Shown here in pieces: positions 1 to 10,094 of a stretch of DNA of 64,000 nt. The notes under the pieces are model-generated. The model saw nothing but the letters and a program-made list of their open reading frames with translations. It was not told where the DNA came from and did no database searches. The stretch comes from Martelella mediterranea (GTDB lineage Bacteria > Pseudomonadota > Alphaproteobacteria > Rhizobiales > Rhizobiaceae). Every line of letters starts with the position of its first letter. The stretch's first letter is position 1. Both the position numbers and the translations under genes were made by a program. Location: the NCBI RefSeq assembly GCF_004342225.1, contig NZ_SMAR01000010.1, positions 58,930 to 122,929 on the forward strand, read 5' to 3'.

Positions 1-1126
1 CGTTTGGGCGAACGGTAACGTCATCAGCTCCGGAAATAGTATAGTTCATCTCCTTGCCGTGGAGTTCAAAGTCATCTTTCTGCCGCTTCAGCAAAGCGGA
101 AAGGCTCACCGTCCCTGTGGTTTCTTCTGCATCACCGCGGGCAAAGTCGATATAGCCCTGCAGCATCTTCTGCATTTCCTCAATATCGTCGTTCAGGGCT
201 TCGTATTCCGGGCCTTCGCCAATCAGCGCAAGCTGTAGTTTAAACCGGGTCAGGATCGTTCGCAGATCGTGGCTGACGCCGTTCAGCATGGTTGTGCGTT
301 GCTCAATCTGGCGTTCAATGCGCTCGCGCATCTGTACAAATGCAAGACCGGCCCGGCGAATTTCGATCGCGCCACGAGGTTTGTATGGCTCCGGTGTTTT
401 CTGCCCCTTACCGAATGCCTCTGCGGCCCGTGTCAGGCGAAGAATCGGGCGGATCTGCCCTCGCAGAAAGAGCGTGGCAATGCCGATCAGCACGAGCGAG
501 GTGCCCACCATCCACAGAATGAAGATATGTGTGTTGGAGGCGTATGTCATGCTGCGCCGGGCGAAGATGCGCAGAATGCCCTGATCCGTTTTGATGCGGA
601 TTTCGACGAGCCGGGAGTTGCCCAACGTGTCGATCCAGAATGGCTGCCCGATCTTTTCAGAAATCTGCTCGGCCAGGACCTGATCCAGAAGCCCGAAAAA
701 AGGTTTGGGCAGCGGTGGCGGTAGCTCGCCATCCGGCTCGATCGATATTCTGAGCCCCATGTCGCGCGCAGCGATCCTGACGATATCCCGTTGATGATCA
801 CCATTGGTCGCGTCCAGCATGTCGATAATCGCGGCGATATCGCCGGTTACCGCGCCGGATAGCCGTTCCGTCACCATTTGCCAGTGCCGTTCCATGAAAA
901 CAGTCGCAACGACCGCCTGCAACAGCAACATTGGTATGATGATAATCAGCAGTGAACGGGCAAAAAGTCCCCGCGGAAGGCGATGGTGTGTCCAGCGGGC
1001 AAAGACCTTGTAAGCGCCTGCAAACTGTCGAAGACCGGGTTGGCGTGAAAGAACCCGGGCTGTTTGCCGCAAGCGCCGTTCTGTCTCTTCCAGTGTTTTT
1101 TCGATGGTTGTGCGAAACTGTTTCAA
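1..1126 (-). CDS. EnvZ-like sensor histidine kinase (3' end beyond window)
   Basis: Inner-membrane sensor kinase, about 375 residues visible; the catalytic ATPase domain lies beyond the window edge. Read directly on the minus strand it has a membrane segment at residues 58-78 (start IIIIPMLLLQ), a periplasmic loop of about 120 residues, a second segment at 200-222, a HAMP-like linker, and the H-box GVSHDLRT with phospho-acceptor His286. The start is TTG at 1126, six bases after the stop of the response regulator and in the same frame; the next possible start (ATG) would fall inside the first membrane segment. An AGGGA in the end of the upstream gene is a suitable ribosome site. Operon position makes it the likely partner of the PetR-like regulator. 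The signal sensed cannot be told from sequence. Confidence 0.85.
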   Translation of the reverse strand, partial: MKQFRTTIEKTLEETERRLRQTARVLSRQPGLRQFAGAYKVFARWTHHRLPRGLFARSLLIIIIPMLLLQAVVATVFMERHWQMVTERLSGAVTGDIAAIIDMLDATNGDHQRDIVRIAARDMGLRISIEPDGELPPPLPKPFFGLLDQVLAEQISEKIGQPFWIDTLGNSRLVEIRIKTDQGILRIFARRSMTYASNTHIFILWMVGTSLVLIGIATLFLRGQIRPILRLTRAAEAFGKGQKTPEPYKPRGAIEIRRAGLAFVQMRERIERQIEQRTTMLNGVSHDLRTILTRFKLQLALIGEGPEYEALNDDIEEMQKMLQGYIDFARGDAEETTGTVSLSALLKRQKDDFELHGKEMNYTISGADDVTVRPN

Positions 1127-1132
1127 ACCGCA

Positions 1133-1834
1133 CTAATCCCTGCTCAGTTTATAACCGACGCCGCGCACGGTTTGCAGATAATGCGGATTTGCGGGATCAG
1201 TCTCGATTTTGCGGCGCAACCGGTTGATCTGAACATCAATCGTCCGCTCGTTGATTTCTGTGGCGCCGCTGACAAGATCCTGACGGGCAACCGTTTCTCC
1301 GGCCTGCTCTGCCAGCATGGCCATGATATCCTGTTCACGGTCCGTCAGCCGGATCGGCTCGCCATTGCGCTTCAACTCTTTCCGCCCAATCGAGAAGGTG
1401 AAAGGGCCAAACATGATCTGCTCAATCGCCGGGCGCTGTGCCGGAATGCTGTGTTTGAGAATATTGCTGATCCTGAGCAGCAATTCGCGCGGCTCGAAGG
1501 GCTTCGCGAGATAATCATCGGCGCCTGCTTCCAGTCCTGCAATTCTGGATTCGGCTTCTGCGCGTGCCGTAAGAAGCAGGACAGGGACGGGACGAATGGT
1601 TTTAAGGCTTTGGGTCAGCGCAATTCCATCTTCGCCAGGCATCATGACATCAAGAATGAGGAGGTCGAAATCGAGGCCCTCCAACTTGCGGCGCGCCTCT
1701 GCTGCATCCCCGGCAGTGCTGACGCGATAACCATGCTCGCCAAGATATCGCTTCAGCAGTGTGCGGATCCGGGTGTCGTCATCGACAATCAGCAGATGCG
1801 GTGCGTCATCCTCGAGCAGAGCCTTTTCTGTCAT
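1133..1834 (-). CDS. petR: OmpR-family response regulator, PetR-like
   Basis: DNA-binding response regulator of 233 aa. The receiver domain (about 12-125) has the acidic pocket DDD near 18-20, phospho-acceptor Asp62 in LILDVMMPGEDG and conserved Lys111 in AKPFEP. A winged-helix OmpR domain follows (about 140-230), ending VRGVGYKL. Its start overlaps the upstream MarR gene by four bases (ATGA) and the kinase follows after six bases, so all three should be co-transcribed and translationally coupled. A MarR gene directly before an OmpR regulator is the petP-petR arrangement known from Rhodobacter, where petR was reported as needed for growth near the bc1 genes. The name rests on that arrangement and general similarity, so it is moderately secure. 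Confidence 0.9.
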   Translation of the reverse strand: MTEKALLEDDAPHLLIVDDDTRIRTLLKRYLGEHGYRVSTAGDAAEARRKLEGLDFDLLILDVMMPGEDGIALTQSLKTIRPVPVLLLTARAEAESRIAGLEAGADDYLAKPFEPRELLLRISNILKHSIPAQRPAIEQIMFGPFTFSIGRKELKRNGEPIRLTDREQDIMAMLAEQAGETVARQDLVSGATEINERTIDVQINRLRRKIETDPANPHYLQTVRGVGYKLSRD

Positions 1835-2370
1835 GAGCGTGTGCCTTTCGATTTCATCTTGTGACCTTGCGGAAAATTGTCAGCGCTCTCACTGACCTTC
1901 CGGGTATTGCACATGCGGTTGAGAAAAGACTTTACGATGTCGCGCTCACCCGCAGTGAGGTTTTCCAGCGCTCCGTCGATGCGTTTAAGCTGTGGAGACA
2001 GCAGTTCCTGCCGCAGGGCTTCGCCCTCTTCTGTCAGGAAGAGGCGCCTTTGGCGGCGATCTTCAGGGCCGGCTGCCTGTCGGACGTAGCCGTAGTCGAT
2101 GAGTTGCTTCAAAACGCGGGCCAGGCTCTGCTTGGTAATACGCAGCGTGTCCAGAAGATCGGCAACGCTCATGCCTGGCCTGCTGCCGACAAAATGAATG
2201 ACACGGTGATGCGCGCGCCCGAACCCGATCTCATCCAGGATCGCGTCAGGATCAGAAATGAAATCCCGATAAGCGAAGAACAGAAGTTCAACAAAATCGA
2301 AATCATCAGGGTTCTGCGGATGGACCCGCGGCAGCACAGCTTCTGCCTGATCTTTTTTTTGCTGTGTCAC
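1831..2370 (-). CDS. petP: MarR-family transcriptional regulator, PetP-like
   Basis: Winged-helix regulator of 179 aa. The recognition-helix region reads SVADLLDTLRITKQSLARVL, followed by the wing AGPEDRRQRRLFLT, as expected for MarR proteins. I chose the GTG at 2370 (MTQQKKDQ) with GAGGA about ten bases upstream. The open frame continues 38 codons further up, but that part is Cys-rich and unlike the family. It is the first gene of an operon with the OmpR regulator and the EnvZ-like kinase, and is divergent from the metallo-hydrolase gene at 2543. The 172-bp spacer 2371-2542 must hold both promoters. The ligand is unknown. Confidence 0.85.
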   Translation of the reverse strand: MTQQKKDQAEAVLPRVHPQNPDDFDFVELLFFAYRDFISDPDAILDEIGFGRAHHRVIHFVGSRPGMSVADLLDTLRITKQSLARVLKQLIDYGYVRQAAGPEDRRQRRLFLTEEGEALRQELLSPQLKRIDGALENLTAGERDIVKSFLNRMCNTRKVSESADNFPQGHKMKSKGTRS

Positions 2371-2542
2371 GGTCAAGGCATCCTCGCATTTTGTTGACGT
2401 GTCGCCACAGGTTTTGCAATCAAAACAACAGTGGAATAGGTTTAGCGCCGAAGTGCAAGGGTGAAAACACCCCCTTGCTGTCAAAGCATCTTTTCAATAG
2501 GCGCCTTGGAACGTTCTACGCGTGCAAATGGGATCGTAAAAT

Positions 2543-3190
2543 ATGGCAAATCTTCAGGCTGGGATTATTCCCGTCACCCCGCTGCAGCAGAACTGCACAG
2601 TCCTTTTCGATCCCGACACACAGGAAGGCGTGATCGTCGATCCGGGCGGTGATGTCGAGGTGATCACACAGACGGTTCGTGAAAATGGCTTAAAGCTTCT
2701 GGCGATCTGGCTCACACATGGGCATCTGGATCATGCCGGCGGCGCGATGGATCTGAAAGCTGAGCTGGGACTGGAAATTATCGGGCCCCATGAAGACGAC
2801 AAGCTTCTGCTGGAAAACATTGAAACCAGTGCGGAGCAGTTCGGGATGGCTGGTATGGTGAAAAATGCCTACCCGGACCGTTTTTTGGAAGAGGGGGAGA
2901 CCCTTTCCTTTGGCGACCATGTGTTTGAAGTGTTCCATTGTCCCGGCCATGCGCCGGGCCATGTCATTTTCTACAATCGCGCACAGAAATTTGCGCACCT
3001 CGGTGATGTTCTGTTCAGCGGATCGATTGGAAGAACCGATCTGCCCGGTGGCGATCATCAGGCATTGCTGAACTCCATACGTGATAAGGTGCTGCCGCTG
3101 GGCGACGATGTCGGCTTCATCTGCGGCCACGGGCCGGGAGGACGCATCGGTGAAGAACGCCGCAACAACCCCTTTTTGAAAGGGCTTTGA
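2543..3190 (+). CDS. Metallo-beta-lactamase-fold hydrolase (YcbL/glyoxalase II-like)
   Basis: Cytoplasmic zinc hydrolase of 215 aa. The metal motif THGHLDH supplies His59, His61, Asp63 and His64. Further ligands are His136 in CPGHAPGH, Asp155 in LGDVLFSG and His196 in CGHGPG. Length and spacing fit the short YcbL-type subgroup, which lacks the C-terminal substrate domain of true glyoxalase II. Family members cleave S-lactoylglutathione or related thioesters weakly; the substrate here is not known. It stands alone, divergent from petP, and is followed by a short intergenic repeat. Confidence 0.88.
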   Translation: MANLQAGIIPVTPLQQNCTVLFDPDTQEGVIVDPGGDVEVITQTVRENGLKLLAIWLTHGHLDHAGGAMDLKAELGLEIIGPHEDDKLLLENIETSAEQFGMAGMVKNAYPDRFLEEGETLSFGDHVFEVFHCPGHAPGHVIFYNRAQKFAHLGDVLFSGSIGRTDLPGGDHQALLNSIRDKVLPLGDDVGFICGHGPGGRIGEERRNNPFLKGL

Positions 3191-3193
3191 GGT

Positions 3194-3240
3194 CTAGAGT
3201 ACCGTGCATCCTTTTGGACGCACAAAGGACGATGCTGTAA
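3194..3240 (+). repeat. Short copy of an intergenic palindromic repeat family
   Basis: Begins CTAGAGTACCGTGCATCC and ends CGATGCTGTAA. Both ends match the full-length copy at 41361-41468, but the middle 60 or so bases are missing, so it looks like an internally deleted copy. Other copies lie at 40204-40253 (inverted) and 49583-49685. Confidence 0.7.
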
Positions 3241-3414
3241 AGCCCTCAAAACATAACTGAACGGCTCTCTTTCCGCTTCCTTGTCACTCCCCGCAAGACC
3301 AGCGCATGCTGGCGGGGTAGGAGTAAAAGCAAAACAGCTCGGAAGCGGCGAAAGTCACCACTTCCGAGCTTCATCTCTGAAGATCAATGCAGACCTGAGG
3401 TGGTCGAGTGCTGT

Positions 3415-3630
3415 TTAGTCTGTAACTGTCAGATTGACAGCTTTTGGGCCTTTGCCGCGACGATCCGGCTCAGTGTCGTAGCTGACTTTCTGGTTTTCAG
3501 CCAAGCCTGTCAGGCCGGAAGACTGAACGGCGGAAATATGCACGAAGATGTCCGCGCCGCCATTGTCGGGCTTGATGAAGCCATAGCCCTTATCGGTGTT
3601 GAAGAATTTAACGGTGCCAGTTTCGGCCAT
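3415..3630 (-). CDS. cspA: Cold-shock protein (CspA family)
   Basis: Single cold-shock domain protein of 71 aa that binds single-stranded RNA and DNA. The nucleic-acid-binding motifs KGYGFIK (RNP1) and DIFVHISAV (RNP2) are intact. The start at 3630 (MAETGTVKFF) has AAAGGACC about seven bases upstream; a longer frame to 3654 adds eight residues with no family support. No gene lies in the 560 bp upstream, which leaves room for the long structured 5' leader usual for cold-shock mRNAs. Whether this copy is cold-induced cannot be told. Confidence 0.92.
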   Translation of the reverse strand: MAETGTVKFFNTDKGYGFIKPDNGGADIFVHISAVQSSGLTGLAENQKVSYDTEPDRRGKGPKAVNLTVTD

Positions 3631-4152
3631 GCTATAAGGTCCTTTTCTCACCACCCGGTCTTATCCCTGAGAACCGAGTGGAACAGTCTAGTGCTAAGTT
3701 GCCCTTAAAAGGGCAGCGCAGGCAGTTCTCGATTTCTGAGGAAAGGTACCTTTTACCGCGGCTGAATTTTGCCCGGAGCGCGGTCTCAGGCCAAATCCAT
3801 TTCAAAAGCCGCTCGGAAAATTTAGCGTTTCCGACGCGCATAAAATTATATGGTCTTCCCGTGCTCGCAAAATGCCCGAACACTGAAACAATGGGGCGTT
3901 TCCAGCTTTTTTGCAAGCGAAACTTTGATCGTAGCGAATTGATTTCGGGTTTTATTATATGACCAGATGCGCGAATATGAAGTGCAAGAAGATCGGAACG
4001 AGAAATACTCGCAGTTCTTAACAAGGTTGTATGTTTGCGCTGTGCGTGCGCCTCGGGTGCGTTTTTTCACTCGTTTCTTGTTTGGTTAAGACAAGGATTC
4101 ACTTGATTAAAAACGTTTCAAAAAGTCGTGCATCTGTCCCGTTTCTCTCTAC
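3631..4152. other. Gene-free stretch between cspA and gpmA
   Basis: About 520 bp without a convincing gene: the open frames here lack ribosome sites and resemble no family. It is richer in A and T than its surroundings. A short palindrome GCCCTTAAAAGGGC at 3701-3714 lies 70-85 bp before the cspA start and could be part of its mRNA leader. The cspA promoter presumably lies here, but I cannot place it with confidence. Confidence 0.5.
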
Positions 4153-4174
4153 AAAAGGCGGCACGCGGCCGCCT
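4153..4174 (-). terminator. Intrinsic terminator of gpmA
   Basis: On the minus strand a 7-bp GC-rich stem (AGGCGGC, 4156-4162, pairing with GCCGCCT, 4168-4174) with a 5-base loop is followed by a short T run. It lies about 27 bp after the gpmA stop. Confidence 0.8.
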
Positions 4175-4200
4175 TCTCTGTTCGTCTGATGGGGTGCTTT

Positions 4201-4836
4201 TCAGTGCGCGCCAGACATATCGCCGAGAATTTTCTTGTCGGCGACTGTGGAATCGGCGTTCAGCTTGTAAACCATCGGAACGCCGGTCGCGAGATTGAGC
4301 TTCAGGATTTCTTCCTGGCTCAGTCGGTCGAGAACCATAACCAGCGCCCGGAGTGAGTTTCCGTGGGCCGCGACCAGAACATTTTCACCTCTGAGCACGC
4401 GCGGCAGGATATCGGTCATATAATAGGGCCAGACGCGCGCGCCGGTATCCTTCAGGCTCTCACCGCCGGGCGGAGGCACGTCGTAGGAACGACGCCAGAT
4501 GTGAACCTGTTCTTCGCCCCATTTTTCACGGGCATCATCTTTGTTGAGACCGGCCAGATCGCCGTAATCGCGTTCATTGAGCGCCTGATCCTTAATCGTT
4601 TCAAGGTTGGTCTGGCCGATCTGTTCCAGCACCAGATTGCAGGTATGCTGTGCGCGGGTCAGGGCCGAAGTGAAGGCGATGTCAAACTTGATGCCGGTTT
4701 CAGCCAGCGCCTTGCCGCCAGCGGTGGCTTCCTTGACGCCCAATTCGGTTAGGTCAGGATCTTTCCAGCCGGTGAAAAGGTTTTTGAGGTTCCATTCGCT
4801 TTGGCCGTGACGGACCAGAACCAGTGTACCGCTCAT
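4201..4836 (-). CDS. gpmA: 2,3-bisphosphoglycerate-dependent phosphoglycerate mutase
   Basis: Glycolytic enzyme interconverting 3- and 2-phosphoglycerate, 211 aa. The histidine phosphatase motif VRHGQSEWN holds catalytic His10. [11 protein letters not shown] and [10 protein letters not shown] (second catalytic His) complete the active site. The shorter length compared with about 250 aa in enteric GpmA is usual in Rhizobiales. It lies 32 bp downstream of dapB on the same strand and is followed by its own terminator, so it is probably the last gene of the dapB transcript. Confidence 0.95.
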   Translation of the reverse strand: MSGTLVLVRHGQSEWNLKNLFTGWKDPDLTELGVKEATAGGKALAETGIKFDIAFTSALTRAQHTCNLVLEQIGQTNLETIKDQALNERDYGDLAGLNKDDAREKWGEEQVHIWRRSYDVPPPGGESLKDTGARVWPYYMTDILPRVLRGENVLVAAHGNSLRALVMVLDRLSQEEILKLNLATGVPMVYKLNADSTVADKKILGDMSGAH

Positions 4837-4868
4837 ATCGTGTTCCTTTAAAAACGTTGTTGCTCGTT

Positions 4869-5690
4869 TTAGTGCGAAAGCCCGAGAACATCGAGCATGG
4901 AATAAAGTCCGGGTTTCTTGTCTTGGCCCCAGAGCGCGGCCTGAATGCCGCCGCGAGCGAAGATGCTGCGGTCTGTCGCCTTGTGAGACAGCGTCACCGT
5001 TTCGCCTTCGCCTGCCAGATAGACAGAGTGCTCGCCGACAACAGAGCCCCCGCGCAGTGTGGCAAAGCCGATCGTACCTTCTTCGCGCGGACCGGCGTGG
5101 CCGTCACGAACTTTGACGGCCTTGTCGTTCAGGTCAACGCCTCTGCCCTTGGCTGCGGCATCCCCGAGGAGAAGTGCTGTGCCGGAAGGCGCATCAACCT
5201 TGTGACGATGGTGCATTTCCAGAACTTCGATATCCCAGCCCTTTGCGGAAAGTGCCGCGGCCGCCTGCTCGACCAGAACACCCAGCAGATTGACGCCCAG
5301 ACTCATATTACCGGATTTGATAATACGGGCATGGCGCGCCGCCGCTTTGATCTGTGTCTCATCGTCTTCTGAAAAGCCGGTTGTGCCAATGACATGAACA
5401 ATACGGGCCTGGGCGGCCAGTCCAGCAAACTCGACACTGGCTGAAGGGGTGGTGAAGTCAATCACACCGTCTGCATCCAGAAAGGCTTTCAGCGGATCAT
5501 CCGTCAGTGGCACACCAAGATGTCCGGTTCCGGCGAGCTCACCTGCATCCTTGCCGAGTGCATCGGAGCCTTCGCGTTCGATTGCGGCGCGAAGAGCCGC
5601 CCCTTCGGTTTCGTTGATGATCCGGATCAGCGTTTTGCCCATGCGCCCGCTGGCGCCTGTCACAACAAGTTTCATGGCCGCATCGGTCAT
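4869..5690 (-). CDS. dapB: 4-hydroxy-tetrahydrodipicolinate reductase
   Basis: Lysine and diaminopimelate biosynthesis enzyme, 273 aa, using NAD(P)H. The nucleotide-binding motif [11 protein letters not shown] is near the N-terminus and the family signature [15 protein letters not shown], with the catalytic histidines and lysine, is intact. The start at 5690 forms an ATGA overlap with the end of the upstream ABC transporter gene; an in-frame ATG at 5675 (MKLVVTG) is an alternative. The overlap implies translational coupling with an exporter gene of unrelated function. Confidence 0.95.
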   Translation of the reverse strand: MTDAAMKLVVTGASGRMGKTLIRIINETEGAALRAAIEREGSDALGKDAGELAGTGHLGVPLTDDPLKAFLDADGVIDFTTPSASVEFAGLAAQARIVHVIGTTGFSEDDETQIKAAARHARIIKSGNMSLGVNLLGVLVEQAAAALSAKGWDIEVLEMHHRHKVDAPSGTALLLGDAAAKGRGVDLNDKAVKVRDGHAGPREEGTIGFATLRGGSVVGEHSVYLAGEGETVTLSHKATDRSIFARGGIQAALWGQDKKPGLYSMLDVLGLSH

Positions 5691-7501
5691 TCTGGCTGGT
5701 CTCCTTCTGTCGTCTGTTCTTCCGTACCGCCCAGCCATTGCAGGCGGCTCAGGTGAGCGTAAAGCCCGTCTTCATCGGCCACAAGGGTATCATGCGTCCC
5801 TTCTTCAGCGATTGTTCCATCCTGCATTACAACAATCTTATCCGCATTTCTGACGGTTGAAAGCCTGTGGGCGACGACGATGACGGTGCGCCCGCGCATC
5901 GCTTCTTCAAGTGCCTTTTGCACGAAGGATTCCGATTCGGCATCAAGGGCAGATGTCGCCTCATCCAGAAGCAGAATGGGGGCCTGACGGATAATCGCGC
6001 GGGCAATCGATATGCGTTGCTGTTGTCCGCCTGAAAGCGAGCTCCCGCCTTCTCCGATGGGGGTCTCATAGCCGAGCGGCTGGGCCATGATGAAATCGTG
6101 CGCATGCGAAAGCTTCGCCGCTTCGATGATCTCGTCATCCTTGGCTTCTGGCCGGCCATAGCGAATGTTATCTGCGATCGTGCCTTCGAAAAGATAGGGG
6201 CGCTGCGTGACGTAGGCAATCTGTGCGCGCAGAGAGCTCTTGGTGACACCGGCAATATCCTGACCATCGATCGTGATCACGCCCGACCTGAGGTCATAAA
6301 ATCGCGGCAGCAGCGATATGATCGTCGTCTTCCCCGCGCCCGAGGGGCCGACCAGTGCAGTGGTCTTGCCGCCCTCGGCAGTAAAGCTGACGGACTTTAA
6401 GGTATCTTCTTCGCTATAGCCAAACGTTACATCTTCAAAACGAACGGTCGCATCGCTGACGGAAAGCTTAGGGGCATCTGCTCTGTCGGGCTGGCGCGGT
6501 GTGGTATCGAGCACTTCATAGAGCATGCGGGCATTGGTGGTTGCGCGTTCCAGCTGCACCTGAAGCTTGGCAAGCCGCTTGGCCGGATCATAGGCCAGCA
6601 GCACAGCGGTGATAAATGAGAAGAATGAACCGGGCGGAATGCCCTGATAGATTGTTCGGAACCCGGCATAGGCAACAACCGCGGCAATCGCCCCGCCGGC
6701 AAAGGTTTCCGTCAAAGGCGCCGTGCGTTGCGAGAGTTTGGCAATACGGTTGTTCCGGTTCTCCGAACGGGCAATCAGCTTGTCTACCTTGCTGAAAAGC
6801 TGATTTTCCATGGTGAAGGCTTTTACCACAGCAATGCCCTGCACGCTTTCCTGCATCGCACCGAAAACGCGAGAGTTTACCTCGACAGACTCACGCGAAA
6901 CCGAGCGAATCTTTTTTGAGATATACCGCAGCGCTATCACCACAGGCGGGGCTGCCACGAATATGATCAGCGACAGCATTGGATCTTTCATGAACATCAC
7001 ACCGATCAGCGCGATCAGGCTCAAAAGATCCCGCGCAGCTGAGGTTATGACGAGGTTCATGATGTCGCGAACACCATTGATGTTCGCATTCACCTTCGCG
7101 ATGAGCTGGGCGGAGCGTTCTTCGTCATAGAAGGACAGCGACAGGTTCATCAGATGGGTGAACACTTTGCGCTGATACCCGGCAATAATGTTGTTGCCGA
7201 TCTTGTTCAGTGTCACCGACTGGCCGTAAGTGGCAAAGCCGCGGAGGGTGAATGCCAGAAAGATCGAACCGCAGACCAGAGCGACGAGATCTCCGCGCTG
7301 ATTGGCGAAAATCTCGTTGACCACTGTTTCCATGATCCAGGCGGTAAATGCCGTTGTTCCGGCGATGATGACCAGACAGATGATCGCGAAAATATAGCCA
7401 TTTACGTGATCACGTGCATTTTCAGCAAACACGCGCTTGAGGACCGGCAACATGTCCTCGGCCCGCGCGGCTTTTGATTTCTTGTCGTCTGTCTCGGCCA
7501 C
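5687..7501 (-). CDS. ABC exporter, MsbA-like fused permease/ATPase
   Basis: Half-transporter of about 604 aa with an N-terminal six-helix type I exporter domain and a C-terminal ATPase. The ATPase has Walker [10 protein letters not shown], signature LSGGQQQR, Walker [12 protein letters not shown] and the switch HRLST. The resemblance is to lipid A or lipid exporters, but the cargo is not determined. I chose the GTG at 7501 ([10 protein letters not shown]). The frame runs open to 7768, which would overlap glk, and an ATG at MLPVLKRVF is another option, so the start is uncertain. The end overlaps dapB by four bases. Confidence 0.85.
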   Translation of the reverse strand: MAETDDKKSKAARAEDMLPVLKRVFAENARDHVNGYIFAIICLVIIAGTTAFTAWIMETVVNEIFANQRGDLVALVCGSIFLAFTLRGFATYGQSVTLNKIGNNIIAGYQRKVFTHLMNLSLSFYDEERSAQLIAKVNANINGVRDIMNLVITSAARDLLSLIALIGVMFMKDPMLSLIIFVAAPPVVIALRYISKKIRSVSRESVEVNSRVFGAMQESVQGIAVVKAFTMENQLFSKVDKLIARSENRNNRIAKLSQRTAPLTETFAGGAIAAVVAYAGFRTIYQGIPPGSFFSFITAVLLAYDPAKRLAKLQVQLERATTNARMLYEVLDTTPRQPDRADAPKLSVSDATVRFEDVTFGYSEEDTLKSVSFTAEGGKTTALVGPSGAGKTTIISLLPRFYDLRSGVITIDGQDIAGVTKSSLRAQIAYVTQRPYLFEGTIADNIRYGRPEAKDDEIIEAAKLSHAHDFIMAQPLGYETPIGEGGSSLSGGQQQRISIARAIIRQAPILLLDEATSALDAESESFVQKALEEAMRGRTVIVVAHRLSTVRNADKIVVMQDGTIAEEGTHDTLVADEDGLYAHLSRLQWLGGTEEQTTEGDQPE

Positions 7502-7616
7502 GTGCTCACCGTATCGTCGCGCCGCCCTGACTGGCAGCAGCGATGCATTCTTTACCAATGGCTGGACTCTATAAGCGTTCAGAAAGGTAAAGACCAGAGG
7601 CGGAAACTGCCAGTGG

Positions 7617-8642
7617 TTACCGGCGCCAGCGGCGTTCCTCCAGTGCCAGCCCGAAGCGGCCCGGCGTGCGAGCGTAAGTCGCCAGCCCTGCAAGTGCGGC
7701 AAGGGGATGTGTAACGACATAGGTCGGGATGGCCTGAAGCAACGTGTTATGCGGAGCTTTGTCTTCAAAAGCCGTTCGGAATTCCGGCTTTTTCAGTGCT
7801 GGCAGGATTTTCTGGGAAATGCCGCCAGCCAGATAAACGCCGCCGCGGGCCATGAAGATCATGGCCATGTCGCCTGCGATACGACCGAGATAGGTGGCAA
7901 ACAGGCTGAGGGTCTCAACGGCCTGAGGGTCGGAACCATCAAGGCCTGCATGGCTGACATCCTTGGGTTCCGCCAGTGCCGGTTCAACGCCGTCGACCTT
8001 GCAGATTGCGTTGTAAAGATTGACCATGCCGCGACCGCAGAGGATCTGTTCTGCCGCCACGCGTCCCTCAATCGTCTTGATATGGGGGAAAACCTCATAA
8101 TCGCGTTTGGATCGCGGCCCGATGTCGATATGCCCGCCTTCACCTGGAACCGGGATCCACTTGCCTTGAGCATGAACGAGGCCGGCAACACCAAGGCCCG
8201 TTCCCGGACCCAGGACAACGCGGGAAGCGATGCGTGTGTCAGGGCGCGGTGCAATCGGCTCGCGATAAGCGTCCGGCATATTCGCAATCGCCAGCGCCTG
8301 CGCTTCGAAGTCGTTGATGATCACAACATCTGTCAGGTTCAGAGCCTTGATCATGTCCTTGGGTTTTACGACCCAGTCGCAGTTTGTCAGCGGAATTTCA
8401 TCGCCCCGGATCGGGCCGGCAACGGCCAGAATAGCAGAGCGCGGCTGCTGAGCCGTTTTATCCATCACGCCAGCCTGAATCGCATCATTGATTGTTGCGA
8501 AGTCGGCGGTGTGAACAATCGGGAACTCACGCGGCTCTGAAAAAGCATCGACGAGAAGTGAGAAACGCGCGTTGGTGCCGCCGATATCACCGATCAGGAT
8601 AGGAAAGGAGAGGGGCTGATCAATATTGCTGTGCTTGGCCAT
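7617..8642 (-). CDS. glk: Glucokinase
   Basis: Cytoplasmic ATP-dependent glucose kinase of 341 aa. The phosphate-binding motif [12 protein letters not shown] lies near the N-terminus. [14 protein letters not shown] and [10 protein letters not shown] are the glucose and ATP contacts typical of bacterial Glk, and the C-terminal VYLAGGIS motif is present. The start at 8642 (MAKHSNIDQ) matches the family length; a GTG at 8678 would add twelve residues. It is the first gene of a minus-strand run with the ABC exporter, dapB and gpmA, separated from the exporter by 115 bp. The 286 bp upstream to mepA hold no gene. Confidence 0.95.
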   Translation of the reverse strand: MAKHSNIDQPLSFPILIGDIGGTNARFSLLVDAFSEPREFPIVHTADFATINDAIQAGVMDKTAQQPRSAILAVAGPIRGDEIPLTNCDWVVKPKDMIKALNLTDVVIINDFEAQALAIANMPDAYREPIAPRPDTRIASRVVLGPGTGLGVAGLVHAQGKWIPVPGEGGHIDIGPRSKRDYEVFPHIKTIEGRVAAEQILCGRGMVNLYNAICKVDGVEPALAEPKDVSHAGLDGSDPQAVETLSLFATYLGRIAGDMAMIFMARGGVYLAGGISQKILPALKKPEFRTAFEDKAPHNTLLQAIPTYVVTHPLAALAGLATYARTPGRFGLALEERRWRR

Positions 8643-8928
8643 GGTTTTTCCAATCTTTGCCCGGTTGAGGCCGGGCACTCGCCTTCATTGAAACCTAAAC
8701 GCAATCGGGCGGCAGGTCTGATTGCTTGCAGTATCGCAACCACAGTTGACGTTTTTGCGTCGGTTTGTGATCTGCTGCAAGTAAAATGCCTCAGTTCCTG
8801 CCTCCTCCCACTGCGTTTTTGCATCCAAATAGTCCGCTGACGTTGTCCTATATCAATCCAAAGCGCTTTGAAAGTATCAACTTGTAAAGCCTGTGGTTGT
8901 GTCAGGAATTCCCTTTCATCTCATATGC

Positions 8929-9942
8929 TTATCCTGCCGATCGTGGCGTTGGTACCGGTCCGACCTCCGGCCAGGGGGCCAGAGGAGGCAGTGGAATTTT
9001 CGGCGTCAGTGCCGTTTCGGGAAGAGGTGAAGGGGCTGGCGCTTCCAGCACAGCTTCACAGGCCTTTGGCAGATCGGAAAGCGTCATATAGCTCGGTCGC
9101 GCTGGCTTCACTGGCGCCGTCTCCGGTTTTTCTGGCTTCTTGGCCGGTTCTTTCGGCTTCCACGGCTCATCAGAAAGCCACCAGGAAAGGTTGGCGCCGC
9201 AGCCATCGTCAGACATGTCTACGGCGTTCTGCGGCTTGCAGTCCGGCGATCCGGACTCACAGAACAGGCGGATATGAAAGTGATAGTGGTGTCCATAGTA
9301 AGGGCGAAGCTTGGCAAGGTTGGTTCGATCCCCTGTCCAATCGTCACACAGCGCTTTCTTGATGCCGGGATGCACAAAAATGCGCTGAACCTCGGTATAG
9401 CTTGCGGCCCGCATCAAAAGCCGCTCATGGGCAGGTGTGAACTTTTCCGGGTCGACGAACAGCGTACCGTCATTTTTCAGCACGGACTGGGCGGAAATAT
9501 CTTCCCGTTCCCGCAATGTGTAGCGGCGGTCCGGCATCGGGTTTAGCCAGACATCGGCATCCAGTCCGATCTGGTGTGACGCATGGCCGGACAGCATCGG
9601 CCCTCCGCGCGGCTGGGAAAGATCACCAACCAGAAGGCCTGGCCAGCCATCATACTGTGCGGCGTCCCGGCTTAACCGCTCTATCACCTCGATCATTTTG
9701 GGGTGGCCGAAACGACGATTGCGCGACAGGCGCATTGCCTGCCAGTTTGGCCCGTCAATCGGCAGTGCGACCGCTCCGGAAAGACAGCCCTTGCTGTAAA
9801 AGCCAATGGCCTGCGGTGTGCCGGTGCTCGGCGTCGTTTCAGAGCCGAACAGAATTTTGACCGGGGGTGGCTCCTGTGCCAAGCTGGCCCCGGCAAGCGT
9901 GGCAGACGTAAGAGCAATCAGGAAAACTTTTTTCAGATACAT
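8929..9942 (-). CDS. mepA: Penicillin-insensitive murein endopeptidase
   Basis: Periplasmic LAS-type zinc peptidase that cuts D-Ala-mesoDAP cross-links in peptidoglycan, 337 aa. It begins with a signal peptide (MYLKKVFLIALTSATLAGAS, cleavage near LAQ). Zinc-site motifs are SGHASHQIGLDAD (His123, Asp130) and YGHHYHFHIR. Its C-terminal 80 residues form a Pro/Lys-rich tail longer than in enteric MepA; its role is unknown. It is divergent from yejA, with a 152-bp shared upstream region. Confidence 0.93.
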   Translation of the reverse strand: MYLKKVFLIALTSATLAGASLAQEPPPVKILFGSETTPSTGTPQAIGFYSKGCLSGAVALPIDGPNWQAMRLSRNRRFGHPKMIEVIERLSRDAAQYDGWPGLLVGDLSQPRGGPMLSGHASHQIGLDADVWLNPMPDRRYTLREREDISAQSVLKNDGTLFVDPEKFTPAHERLLMRAASYTEVQRIFVHPGIKKALCDDWTGDRTNLAKLRPYYGHHYHFHIRLFCESGSPDCKPQNAVDMSDDGCGANLSWWLSDEPWKPKEPAKKPEKPETAPVKPARPSYMTLSDLPKACEAVLEAPAPSPLPETALTPKIPLPPLAPWPEVGPVPTPRSAG

Positions 9943-10094
9943 GATGTCCCCTTAAAACCGGCCCTCACGCAGATTTCATCAGTCTTAAAGCGCAGTTGAG
10001 CGCATGCATGCGGGCGGGGCCTTGTGGACCCGGCTTTATTTTTGCTTATTGTTGCTGCAACAACGCGAAAAGCCAATAACGGGGAAGCGACTTC

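Noticed and set aside
798..1133. GTG-started minus-strand frame of 111 codons overlapping the kinase start
   Set aside because: Wrong frame: the +1 shifted frame from TTG 1126 gives membrane segments and an H-box.
1064..1864. Long plus-strand frame of 266 codons opposite the response regulator
   Set aside because: It is the antisense shadow of a clear OmpR-family gene, has no ribosome site and resembles no family.
3632..4024. Frames of about 95-130 codons in the cspA-gpmA gap
   Set aside because: No ribosome sites, no family resemblance, and composition typical of noncoding sequence.
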